Of a stretch of DNA of 64,000 nt, positions 53,994 through 63,900 are shown piece after piece. The translations under genes and the position numbers were made by a program. Source of the stretch: an uncultured Bacteroides sp. (GTDB taxonomy: Bacteria > Bacteroidota > Bacteroidia > Bacteroidales > Bacteroidaceae); contig NZ_CAJTSC010000014.1 of NCBI RefSeq assembly GCF_910578895.1, forward strand, positions 1-64,000, in the 5' to 3' direction. The stretch's first letter is position 1; each line of letters begins with the position of its first letter. Under the pieces are notes generated by a model. That model ran no database searches. It was given only the letters and a program-made list of their open reading frames with translations, and was not told the origin of the DNA.

Positions 53994-55535
53994 TTATTGA
54001 TTCACGTTTGTATCAAGCAATTTTATCTCTAAAGTTATGAGCAGGTCAACTGGATACTGTCCTATTTGTTCTGATTTTATTACTCTCATCGCTCCTTTTC
54101 GTAAACCAGCCGACGATTGTGCATCTGTTTGGAATATGATAACTTCTTTCTCTTGTAGTTTTAATATGTTGTCTGCTTGTATTCCCGATTGCCAACTTGA
54201 AGATATTGAAGAGGTGGTTGCATTCTCAAAATCAAAGTTTTGTGTTCTTGAGAACATAGTTTTATTTCGCTCTGACATATTCGCTAATGTTTTCCCATTT
54301 GACCCCTTGTACTCATTATATTTATTACCAGATTTAACTTCCATGGAATAAAAACGAAGCTCACTACTGCCCCCAAAAGCATAAAATGTAAAATCTGCGA
54401 TTCTATTTTTTTCAAGGACCTCATCAACGCTATGTGTTTTCAAATCGTTACAAGAAATAATTGAATATACATCTGGATAATTAGCATGGGGGGCGTTTGC
54501 ATAACGTGAAGCAGCTACAAGTAATTTAGTATATGTCATATCCACATACGTCTTAATTGTTTTTTCAGCATTCTTATTTTCTCTTCCATCAGAAACTACA
54601 ACTCTAAGCTGGCTTGTTGCTTCAGAAAGTGTTACTTCAAGGGGACCCTCCCAAGATGTTTCACCTTGCATTTCTATATTTTTAAGCAGTTGTTCTTCAT
54701 TAGTACCTTCTTTGGTATAAATAGATATATTTCTAATACCGCGCACTGAATTTACGTTGATTGGAATATAAGTAGTCTGCCCGCTTTTAGCTCCGTTGAT
54801 AATTTCTTGTAACTCCAGTATCTCCGGTCCTGGGATAGCACGATAGGTTACCGGGAGAGTAGCAATCGTAATATAGCCGTAAGAATCTTCAGCTTTTACT
54901 TTCAATCCTTTATCTCCATCTTTATAGTTAATCTGCTGATTAAATGTGTATTCTTTCTCTCCATTCAATTCCTCGACAAACATTTCTTGCTGAGTATCAC
55001 CGGAAGCCAAAGTAATTGTTATACTTTTCAACCCGCCTTCGGAAGTAACCTTGAATGAGGTTGGAGGGATTACGCTCAAATTATCGTCCATTTCGTCATA
55101 GATAATCTCTTCCGGATCGAAAGTAATTGTCGGACGTTCTACTACGTCGGTTACGTTAAAAATAATGTTGCCTGTAGTAACATGATTTAGCTTATCTGTT
55201 GCTTCTATAATAAATGCTTGATAATTGGCACCATATTCTAATTCTTCTGACAGGCTGTAGGAATTGGGATTGAAAAAATCAGTCACTGTTTTATAATCCA
55301 CTGTTCCTTCTGCCGTCTGTATTTTCATAGATATATTCTTCAGTCCGGCTTCCGACCTGATAACCGCTACTACAGGTAAATGGTCTACATTATTCAAATC
55401 TATATTTATTTCTTCCATCGGAAGGTTAATGGCAGGTACAGCGGCATTGGGATCAATGTTCTCGCTATCTTCTCCGCAGGCCGTAAATCCCAAGCAAAGC
55501 CCGAGCATTAACAAGGTATATAATTTACGAATCAT
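53994..55535 (-). CDS. Ig-repeat surface lipoprotein (SGBP-like) with unknown C-terminal domain
   Basis: A 513-aa lipoprotein (MIRKLYTLLMLGLCLGFTAC, acylated Cys20). After a short linker it has three Ig/bacterial-Ig-like repeats (about 35-130, 135-230, 235-330), each with a similar signature: EAGLKNISMKI, EGGLKSITITL and VRGIRNISIYT. The last ~180 residues form the domain shared with the gene at 53.3 kb (ANYPDVYSI, YKGSNGKTLANMSERN and so on). Position after SusD and the FAS1 gene fits a surface glycan-binding protein (SusE/F role). Confidence 0.72.
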   Translation of the reverse strand: MIRKLYTLLMLGLCLGFTACGEDSENIDPNAAVPAINLPMEEINIDLNNVDHLPVVAVIRSEAGLKNISMKIQTAEGTVDYKTVTDFFNPNSYSLSEELEYGANYQAFIIEATDKLNHVTTGNIIFNVTDVVERPTITFDPEEIIYDEMDDNLSVIPPTSFKVTSEGGLKSITITLASGDTQQEMFVEELNGEKEYTFNQQINYKDGDKGLKVKAEDSYGYITIATLPVTYRAIPGPEILELQEIINGAKSGQTTYIPINVNSVRGIRNISIYTKEGTNEEQLLKNIEMQGETSWEGPLEVTLSEATSQLRVVVSDGRENKNAEKTIKTYVDMTYTKLLVAASRYANAPHANYPDVYSIISCNDLKTHSVDEVLEKNRIADFTFYAFGGSSELRFYSMEVKSGNKYNEYKGSNGKTLANMSERNKTMFSRTQNFDFENATTSSISSSWQSGIQADNILKLQEKEVIIFQTDAQSSAGLRKGAMRVIKSEQIGQYPVDLLITLEIKLLDTNVNQ

Positions 55536-55563
55536 AACATATACGTTTTTAAGTTGGTACTAT

Positions 55564-56172
55564 TTATCTCTGGTAATAACAATATTGTTCGAAAACATGA
55601 ATCACACCGTTCGTCGGCATAATATTACTTGCCTTGGATTTGCGGCGAGGAGAGTTACCGTTACTACCCGTTTCGTTTATCAGTATTTTGCCCATACTGG
55701 ATTGATACGGATTTTTCCAGACACATATCGTCATCAATCCTTGTTCTCCTTTCAGCATTGTTAATACGAACATCGGTTCTACCGGTAGCTGGCCGTAGGA
55801 ACTATATTCACCATCCACAATGTGGTAAAGGAGAATGTCTTTTAGTTTCTCCTTATCACATTCTGTGATGGCTGTTGCTCCTGAAAATTTCTCTTTTAAC
55901 AATGATTGCATGGCTACATTATTCAAAGCCAAATAAGTATATAAACTTTGTGTCTGTGTGTAATATTCTTGCATACCGACATATTCGATGGCGGCAATCA
56001 GTTCCGAGAATTGGCCTTTGTTTTCCTGTAGATATTCCCATGCAGTCATGTTTATATGTGGGTCATCTACTGAAGGTTTGTAGTCATAGTCTTTTTGCAA
56101 CTCCAGGTCACATCCGGACAATGCGATGATTGTCCAGCAGAAGAGTAGTGTGTTATATATTATCTTTTTCAT
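55564..56172 (-). CDS. FAS1 (fasciclin) domain lipoprotein
   Basis: A 202-aa lipoprotein (MKKIIYNTLLFCWTIIALSGC, acylated Cys21) with one FAS1 domain: NMTAWEYLQENKGQFSELIAA, then YLALNNVAMQSLLK, LLYHIVDGEYSS and the closing NGVIHVFEQYCYYQR (the usual GVIHVID-type H2 box). It also has a basic insert NSPRRKSKASN. FAS1 domains mediate adhesion or sugar binding. In Bacteroides PULs FAS1 lipoproteins follow SusD and may be surface accessory binding proteins. It lies 12 bases after susD. Confidence 0.78.
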   Translation of the reverse strand: MKKIIYNTLLFCWTIIALSGCDLELQKDYDYKPSVDDPHINMTAWEYLQENKGQFSELIAAIEYVGMQEYYTQTQSLYTYLALNNVAMQSLLKEKFSGATAITECDKEKLKDILLYHIVDGEYSSYGQLPVEPMFVLTMLKGEQGLMTICVWKNPYQSSMGKILINETGSNGNSPRRKSKASNIMPTNGVIHVFEQYCYYQR

Positions 56173-56184
56173 CTTTCCAATCTT

Positions 56185-57645
56185 TTATTTATTGCCATAA
56201 TATGAATTCTGAACTAACTTAGGATTTTCTATCAGGTGGGAATAGTGAATCGGAAAAAGCTCATTTCCATCTTCACTTAATCCATTGATAGGTTGCATAA
56301 CCTCTTTCCATTTGCCTGTACGAACCAAATCGAACCACCGACGTCCCTCGCCTACCAGTTCTACCTGACGCTCACGGAGGATATAATCAATCAACTCATT
56401 TTCTGAGGCAAACTCATAAGCGAGGCGAGTACTTAAACCTGCCCGGTCGCGTACTCGTTTTACCAAAGCCAATGCATCTTCCCATTTTCCCTGGCGAACG
56501 CGTGCCTCTGCCTGAAGCAAGAGCATATCCGTATAGCGGTAGACAGGGTAAGCTACTTCACAAGTATTATTTAAAGAGCTGCTGATGTCGCCGGACATAT
56601 ACTTGCGTAGCTCATTTCCTTCCTGATAGTATTTCACTGTGTAGTCTTTACGTCTGTCTCCCTGCATATCTTCTTCATCAAACAGGGTCATAAATCTGTC
56701 GGACAGTACTGCTGCACGGATACCGCTACCACAAAAATATCTATACATAAAGCTGTAGCCCTGTGTGCCTACTTCGTCCATATCAAAATGAATTAGAAAA
56801 ATAAGCTCTTTGGAGTTGTATTCGTCATTTTCCGGCGTATCATCCGAAGGTTTGTTGTTTAACTCTTCGGTAAACATCGTGTGCCATTTTTCAATATCAG
56901 GCTCAAGATCAAGAAAACGTTTGCCACCTAATTTTATAGTAGCCATTTTATCAATCACCTGATCTGCCAGGCTATAATTTCCTGCCCACATGTAGGCATC
57001 TGCCAAGATAGCCCAAACACCACAGATAGAGATACGTTTGCGCTCATAATTCTTATTGCGGTTAATCAGTCCTTCCGCTTTCTTCAAGTCTGGAATAATC
57101 ACATTTTCCAGAATGTAGTTTTTATCCGTACGCTCTTTGTAGATAGCTTCGGAATAATTCTCGGTCGGTTCCGTGAACAAAGGAACATCTCCCCAAACGC
57201 GGATGGCATAAAAATAGGCCAAGGCTCGTAATGCATAAGCTTGTCCGAGGTAGTCGTTACGATCGGAGACATCCGGCATACTTATTCCGGGTATATACTT
57301 GATAGCAAGATTAGTCTGATTAATGACTTGATACAAGGACGTCCATTTGGTACATTTGTCATCGGTAGACATCAGGTTGTTGATTACACGTGCCTGGTCT
57401 GCCATTGCCGGTGCTCCTTGGGCTACATTATCCGAACGAAATTCTCCCCAATAGAAATAGTTCTCACGCAAAGCTGTACGTAGCAATCCATAGATTTCGT
57501 TTACTCCGGCTTTGGCATCGCGAGCGGTTTTCCACATTTCGCCTGCCGGAATCTCGCTGACCGGTTCTTCATTTAAAAAATCGGAACAGCTATTCAATGA
57601 TAGAGCCAAACAAATAGCTCCTGCAAAATATTTTATCTTATTCAT
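56185..57645 (-). CDS. susD: SusD-like outer-membrane nutrient-binding lipoprotein
   Basis: A 486-aa SusD/RagB protein from the ATG at 57645 (MNKIKYFAGAICLALSLNSC, acylated Cys20); a longer frame to 57762 runs into the end of susC. Typical features: an N-terminal DFLNEEPVSEIPAGEMWKT segment, TPR-like helices with YLGQAYALRALAYFYAIRVWGDVPL, and the C-terminal FDLVRTGKWKEVM (family WFDLVRTG). SusD caps the SusC transporter and captures oligosaccharides. It starts 13 bases past the susC stop. Confidence 0.93.
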   Translation of the reverse strand: MNKIKYFAGAICLALSLNSCSDFLNEEPVSEIPAGEMWKTARDAKAGVNEIYGLLRTALRENYFYWGEFRSDNVAQGAPAMADQARVINNLMSTDDKCTKWTSLYQVINQTNLAIKYIPGISMPDVSDRNDYLGQAYALRALAYFYAIRVWGDVPLFTEPTENYSEAIYKERTDKNYILENVIIPDLKKAEGLINRNKNYERKRISICGVWAILADAYMWAGNYSLADQVIDKMATIKLGGKRFLDLEPDIEKWHTMFTEELNNKPSDDTPENDEYNSKELIFLIHFDMDEVGTQGYSFMYRYFCGSGIRAAVLSDRFMTLFDEEDMQGDRRKDYTVKYYQEGNELRKYMSGDISSSLNNTCEVAYPVYRYTDMLLLQAEARVRQGKWEDALALVKRVRDRAGLSTRLAYEFASENELIDYILRERQVELVGEGRRWFDLVRTGKWKEVMQPINGLSEDGNELFPIHYSHLIENPKLVQNSYYGNK

Positions 57646-57658
57646 ACAATGTATTTTA

Positions 57659-60600
57659 TTAAAAGTTAGCAGAAAAACCGATACCATACTCTCTCTTCCT
57701 TGGATAACGGTAAGTGTCTTTACCAATTTGTAAGGGATTACGTGTGGAGAACTCCGGATCAAATCCTGAGTAGTTGGTCCATGTCAAAGCATTGTTTACA
57801 AAAGCGTACACGTTTATATTTTTCAACATCAGTTTCTTTATCCAGCTCTCAGGGAGGTCGTAGGCTATTCGCACATTCTGCAAACGGATGAAGGAAGCAT
57901 CTTCCAGATAGAATGAATTACCCATACGGGCGTTGTTGTAATCGTCATTGTATGGACGCGGATAGATAGCCTGGTCACCGGGATGCAGCCATATATTATG
58001 AATAACCTCAGGAGATGGTGTCGTTCCGGTATACTTGAACATGTTACGATTATGTTCTGCTGAGTTATAAATCTGTCCACCCAGCGAATAATAGAAGCCT
58101 AAATATAAACTTAAGTTTTTCCAACTTACGGTTGTATTCAAACCACCGGTCACGTCGGGCATGGCATTACCGATTACCATACGGTCATTGTCATCAATCA
58201 CACCGTCACGAGTTCCTTCCGGTTCTTCCCAGTTATAATCTCCCCCACGGAATGCTTTACCATTCGGCAGTTTCTTCTGACTGACTTCACCTGTATATTC
58301 CTTACCATTCAACAAGTATTTATATTGGAATACTCCATCTTCAAACACAGGAGTCAATTGTTCCCATTTATTAGTAAAAGCATTCGATTCGTCATAAGCA
58401 AATACACCGGCACTTTTAAATCCATAAAAATCACCGACACGTCCACCTTCCTGCATCCACCAGATATCCCCTTCCATGTATGCTTTCCCTTCAGACAACT
58501 TCTCTATGCGATTGATATTCTTGGAAATATTGAAAGAAGCGTTCCATTTCCAGTCTTTAGTACGGATAATATCACCTGTGACTGCAATTTCATAACCGCG
58601 ATTACTCATCTCGCCCACGTTGGTCTTCATAGATGCGAAGCCGGATTCTTTCGGCAACTGGTAATTTGCCAATAGACCATCGGTATATTTGTCATAGTAA
58701 TCGGCAGTAATAATCAGGCGGCTATTCCATAAGTTCAAGTCCAAACCGAGATTGAACTGCTTGGTTTCTTCCCACTTCAAATTGCCTTTACCGATACGGG
58801 TAGGGGTAACGCCACCCACTCCATCATAAATAGAATGGGGAGAATAAGAATAAATATAGTCGTAATTTCCAATGGCTTCGTTACCTGTTATACCGTAACT
58901 TGCACGAATCTTACCATCATTCAGGATGTTCTTGGCGAACTTCATAAACTTCTCGTCCGAGAAACGCCATCCTGCTGATACGGAGGGGAAATTTCCCCAT
59001 TTGTTTTCTTTAGCAAAACGGGAAGAGCCGTCGCGACGTATGTTGGCTGTAAATAGATACTTACCTTTATAATCGTAAGTAGCACGTGCAAAGATGGAAG
59101 CGATGGCATGATTGGTTAATGTGGAACCAGTAGCAGATAAATCCAAATTTGCGGCAAATGCGTTCATGGTATATATAAAGTCTGTAGACGAATTTATTCC
59201 TACGAAAGTTTCATTTTCAGAACGCCATTGCTGTGCACTGAAACCTGCCATGATATTGATATTATGACCTTTTATTTTCCGGGAATAGGTGATGAAATCC
59301 TCGTTCATCCAGTTCCAGTTCAGGTAATTATAAGCATATCCTTTGTTTTTTCTCTGCCATTCGTCAGTGATAATACTCGGCTCCATCTTTTTGCGTTTGT
59401 CCAGATAGAAATTGGCATTGATGTTGGCTCTGAACTTCAGATACTTATTTAATTTTACTTCAAAATATTGAAAGAAATTTGCTCTATACGAATCTGTAAA
59501 GTCTGTTGTATAGTTAATCTGTGCAATAGGGTTCTTTTGTCCGTTGAATACTCCTACTAAAGAACCGTCGGGATAGTAGGTGTTGAAATACGGACGGCGG
59601 GTCAATACAGAATTTAGTAACTGTCCTTCGTCCAAACCTTTCTTTTGAGAATAAGTCAACGATATCCGGCTACCCATGGTTAACCATTTGGTCGCCGTAT
59701 AGTCTGCGTTGATACGGGTGCTCAATCTTTGAAAACCGGTGTTGTTGATGATACCTTTTTCATTGTAGTAGCCTGTATTGATAAAGTATTTCAGGGTTTT
59801 AGTACCACCCCCTACGCTGATGTCCACCTGATCCTTCTGCGCAGTGTTTGCAATCATATCCAGATAATCGTTGTCGGTATTAAAGAAGCAGTTCAGTGGG
59901 TCGTCTAGGATTTCGATGCTTTCATTCGGATTAGCTCCTGCTATATCATATGTTTCAAAATACTCTTTACGATATTGATCGTACAACAAGCGTTCGGAAC
60001 GGTTTGCTTGCGCAATTTTGTGGGATAAAGTACCCCAGGAATGGTTGTATTTCAGATCAATGCGAGGTTTGCCTTCCTGACCACTTTTGGTCGTAATGAT
60101 GATAACCCCATTAGCAGAACGAGAACCATAAATAGCAGCCGATGCGGCATCTTTAAGAACCTCCATGGATACGATGTCGTTCGTGTTGATGGCATCGATG
60201 TTTTCCAAGGGTACTCCGTCTACAATGTAAAGGGGAGTGACACCTTCGGCAGAGAAGGTGGAAGTTCCGCGAATCTTGATGGAGGAGGACTCGCCGGGCT
60301 GTCCCGAACCGGATATGACCTGTACACCGGCAGTGGTTCCTTGCAAAACTTCAAAGACATTGGTTGCCATTTTCTTTTCGATGGCTTCACTCGAAATGGA
60401 AGTGATGGCACCCGTTACATCACGTTTTTTCATCGTTCCGTAACCCACTACTACTACTTCGTCCAGTAGCTTTGAGTTCTCCGAGAGAGTGACTTTCAGT
60501 GGACTGCTTTTTGCCGCCACCTCTTTGGTGGTGAATCCGATGAATGAGATTGTCAGGGTAGCTCCTTTTTTGGATACTGTCAGAGAGAAGTTGCCGTCCA

Positions 60601-60802
60601 AGTCGGTGACAACGCCGTTAGAACCGCCTTTTTCCATTACAGTGGCTCCGGGTAGGGGAAAGTTGGTTTCGTCCACTACAGTTCCCTTTACTGTAAATCC
60701 GTTTTGGGCATTCAGTTGAGTAGTGAATCCGACACTACATAAAAGAAACAAAAGAAGCGGATAGAGCCATCGCTCTTTTGTCTTGTCTGATAAGTTTTTC
60801 AT
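57659..60802 (-). CDS. susC: SusC-like TonB-dependent transporter
   Basis: A 1047-aa outer-membrane transporter with a TonB-box (DEVVVVGYGTMKKRDVTGAI, about 115-134), signal peptide ending LNAQ, CarboxypepD-like domain (about 37-110), plug (about 135-240: IKIRGTSTF, PLYIVDGVPLENIDAI, LKDAASAAIYGSRSANGVI) and a 22-strand barrel. It imports oligosaccharides released at the surface by TonB energy. A SusD gene directly follows, and an HTCS lies upstream in the same orientation. Confidence 0.95.
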   Translation of the reverse strand: MKNLSDKTKERWLYPLLLFLLCSVGFTTQLNAQNGFTVKGTVVDETNFPLPGATVMEKGGSNGVVTDLDGNFSLTVSKKGATLTISFIGFTTKEVAAKSSPLKVTLSENSKLLDEVVVVGYGTMKKRDVTGAITSISSEAIEKKMATNVFEVLQGTTAGVQVISGSGQPGESSSIKIRGTSTFSAEGVTPLYIVDGVPLENIDAINTNDIVSMEVLKDAASAAIYGSRSANGVIIITTKSGQEGKPRIDLKYNHSWGTLSHKIAQANRSERLLYDQYRKEYFETYDIAGANPNESIEILDDPLNCFFNTDNDYLDMIANTAQKDQVDISVGGGTKTLKYFINTGYYNEKGIINNTGFQRLSTRINADYTATKWLTMGSRISLTYSQKKGLDEGQLLNSVLTRRPYFNTYYPDGSLVGVFNGQKNPIAQINYTTDFTDSYRANFFQYFEVKLNKYLKFRANINANFYLDKRKKMEPSIITDEWQRKNKGYAYNYLNWNWMNEDFITYSRKIKGHNINIMAGFSAQQWRSENETFVGINSSTDFIYTMNAFAANLDLSATGSTLTNHAIASIFARATYDYKGKYLFTANIRRDGSSRFAKENKWGNFPSVSAGWRFSDEKFMKFAKNILNDGKIRASYGITGNEAIGNYDYIYSYSPHSIYDGVGGVTPTRIGKGNLKWEETKQFNLGLDLNLWNSRLIITADYYDKYTDGLLANYQLPKESGFASMKTNVGEMSNRGYEIAVTGDIIRTKDWKWNASFNISKNINRIEKLSEGKAYMEGDIWWMQEGGRVGDFYGFKSAGVFAYDESNAFTNKWEQLTPVFEDGVFQYKYLLNGKEYTGEVSQKKLPNGKAFRGGDYNWEEPEGTRDGVIDDNDRMVIGNAMPDVTGGLNTTVSWKNLSLYLGFYYSLGGQIYNSAEHNRNMFKYTGTTPSPEVIHNIWLHPGDQAIYPRPYNDDYNNARMGNSFYLEDASFIRLQNVRIAYDLPESWIKKLMLKNINVYAFVNNALTWTNYSGFDPEFSTRNPLQIGKDTYRYPRKREYGIGFSANF

Positions 60803-60836
60803 AACATATAAGAATTTGAATAGTTAATCGATGTCG

Positions 60837-60844
60837 CAAATTTA
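60837..60844 (-). promoter_or_regulatory. Putative -7 element of susC
   Basis: TAAATTTG on the minus strand matches TAnnTTTG 35 bases upstream of the susC ATG. The nearest TTTG (60862-60859) is only 14 bases further, too close for a regular -33, as expected for an activator-dependent PUL promoter. The remaining 100 bases up to the HTCS stop show no clear dyad. Confidence 0.35.
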
Positions 60845-60990
60845 TAGGATTAAATACTCAAATAACCTATCTATATGTACGTTTTATTATGTCTAAAAGT
60901 ACAGATGATGATATGGGTGCTGAATGGTATATGCTTGAATATCAGTGTTATGTTTGTTTGTGAATGTGCCGGACGTTTGCTCTCTTGGAA

Positions 60991-63900
60991 TTAGGACTGT
61001 TGTTCTGCCGAATTTTTTCTGTATTGTGACGGGGATGTACCGAATAACTCTTTAAAACATTTATTGAAATATTGCGGGTTACCGAAGTTCAGATTATAGG
61101 CAATGTCTGTAATATTCATTTCGGGAGCGTCCAATAACAGGCGGGCGGCTTTTTTCAAACGCTGGTTCATGATAAAATTGTTGGGCGTATTTCCGGTGAT
61201 GCCCTTTATCTTTTGGAACAGGACCGTGCGTCCGCATCCCATTTCACGTGCAAACATTTCCACGCTGAAATCCGGATTGTCCAAGTTGGTCTCGGTTATT
61301 TGAACCGCACGCTCGATAAACTGTTTGTCGAGGGCGCTAGTCGCTATCTTTTCGGCTTTCACTTCCGGTTGTCGGGCATATTTCTGTTGCAATATCTGGC
61401 GGGTATTGATGAGGTTATTACATTGCATCACTAAGCGCCGTACGTTGAAGGGTTTTACGATGTAGCTGTCAGCACCAATCCGCAGCCCGTCCATCTCATG
61501 TTCGGGAGTGCCTAATGCCGTCAGCAATATGACCGGGATGTGGCAGGTCTCGATATTGTTCTTGATTTTCATGCACAGTTCGGTACCCGGCATTTTGGGC
61601 ATCATGATGTCGGATACCACCAAATCCGGTTGCAAAGTCCGAACTTTCTCGTACGCTTCTTCTCCATCTTCCGCTGTGTATACCGTATATAGAGGAGAAA
61701 ACACTTCCTGCAAGATATTTCTGATTTCCTCATTGTCGTCCACTATCAGCAACTTGCCGTCTGCCGCTTTGTTACTACTGCCGGAAGATTGCAACTCGCT
61801 GACGATTGCATCTTTCTCTTCCGGGTGATAGATGTATTCCTTGGGCTGTTCCGGTTCGGTACAAAGGGTGGAGACGGGGAAATGTGAATTGCTTTTCTTT
61901 AAGGTGACTTTAAAGACTGCTCCTTGGTTGAGCTGGCTCTTTACGGTGATTTCTCCTTGATGAGCTTTTATGATTCCCTGGCTGAGAGCCAGGCCTATCC
62001 CGGTGCCCTCCTTGCCGATGTTCTCGATCTGATAGAAACGTTCGAAGATTTTTTCGCAGTTTTCTTCGGATATGCCACTTCCGTTGTCGGATACGGAGAA
62101 TGAGCAACTGTCGGTTTCATCTGTTAAATTGAGGGTGATTTTTCCGCCATCTTCCGTATGTTTGAATGCGTTCGATAGTAGGTTGTTGATTACTTTTTGC
62201 AATTGAAAGCGGTCGCCCCATATCAGACACCGGGTACAATCGGAATCCAACGAAAAGGTGATATTCCGATTCACGGATAGTTCTTTGAATAGGATGTGCT
62301 GCTCTTTCAACAGGGCATACAGGTCGAACTCAAAGACTTTCAGCTGGAGTTTTCCCTGTTCCTGTTTCCTGAAATCAAGCAATTCCGTAAGCAGTAGTTT
62401 CAGGTTGGCGGCGTTCTTATGTATGTTGAGTAGCTTTGAATAGGTATATGATGATAATTTCCCTGAACTGAGAAGCAATTCCACTTGCCCGATTATCAGA
62501 GTGATAGGCGTCCTGATTTCATGGGATATGTTGGTAAAGAAGCGCAACTTCGACTGGTTCATCTCCTCGAGATGCTGCTTCTCGCGCAGTTCGAAACTTA
62601 ATGAAGTCTTCAAGTACAGGCGTATCTTGTACTCGCGTATCACGATGAACAGGATAGCCAAGACAATACATATATATAAGGTATAGGCCCACCAGGTGGC
62701 ATAGAACGGCGGGACAATGATCACCTGCAATGCGCGTGTCACTTCCGGATATTCTTTCATGCAGATTTCAAACGTATAGTTGCCGGGGGGGATATTGGTG
62801 TACGTGGCGGTATTGCCGATATGGCTTGCATGCCATTCTTCATCGTATCCTTTCAGGCGGTAGAGTATCTCTCCACCGCCTGTATGAAGATAGTTGTCAG
62901 TAGAGAAAACGATTGAAAAGACATTCTGCGAATGATTCAACTTGATTTTATCCGTATATGTGAAGGAATTTTTCAAGATATCGGTCGGGGTACCATTGGT
63001 GACTTCTTTGTTGTCCACGTATAAATCCGTCAACAGCACATTGTATATTCTTCGGGGATATTGCAGATAATCTTCTTGCATGATTGCCATACCCGTATTT
63101 CCACCCATATAGATATTTCCATCGGAAGCGATAAGAATTGCTTTATGGTTGATAAGTGGTAGTGGAAAACCTGCCTTGGAACTGAAGTTCATAATATTTC
63201 CGTCTGTTTTCGATAAAACAGATAATCCGTGTCCGGTTCCTATCAGCAAATTTCCGGAAGGGGTACTGCTTATCGCCCGGATGTTTCCGCCTGAAAACAT
63301 TTCCGGATTGGTATGCAGCAAAAAAGCGGATGCTTTTTCATTCAACAAAAATAAACCGTTCCCATGGGTGCCCAACCAAATATTTCCATCTCTATCTTCG
63401 AACAGGACATTTACCAGTTCCTTTGCGGAATGGACGGAATATTTAAAATGTATCTTGTAGACTTTGATTTTTTTCGACACTATTGAATAGCTTGCACAAC
63501 CGTTATCGGTGGCGAACCACAATCTGCCTTTCGAATCGAACAATAACATATTATAGTTATGGGTAAACAGGTTTTTCTCTTTGAACAGGATATCGCTCTT
63601 TAAGGTAGCTTTGTCTAAACAAACGACCGCATCGGTGGTACCGATATACAATTTTTCTGAGGTATCGGCTAATGAGAATGTCGCAACTCCGGCCTCTATT
63701 GGCAAAGGTATGACAGACAAATCCTGGCTGGCAGGATAAAAACGGTTAATCTTGTTCGAGAAATCCGCTGCAATCCATAAACAATCGCGATATTTGTCAT
63801 AGACAATATCTTTCAGATAGTCCGAACTGAAACGGGTTCCGGTCTGGAAGTTGAAATGTTTTATTTTTTTCCTATCAGGATGATACAGATTTAAGCCGCC

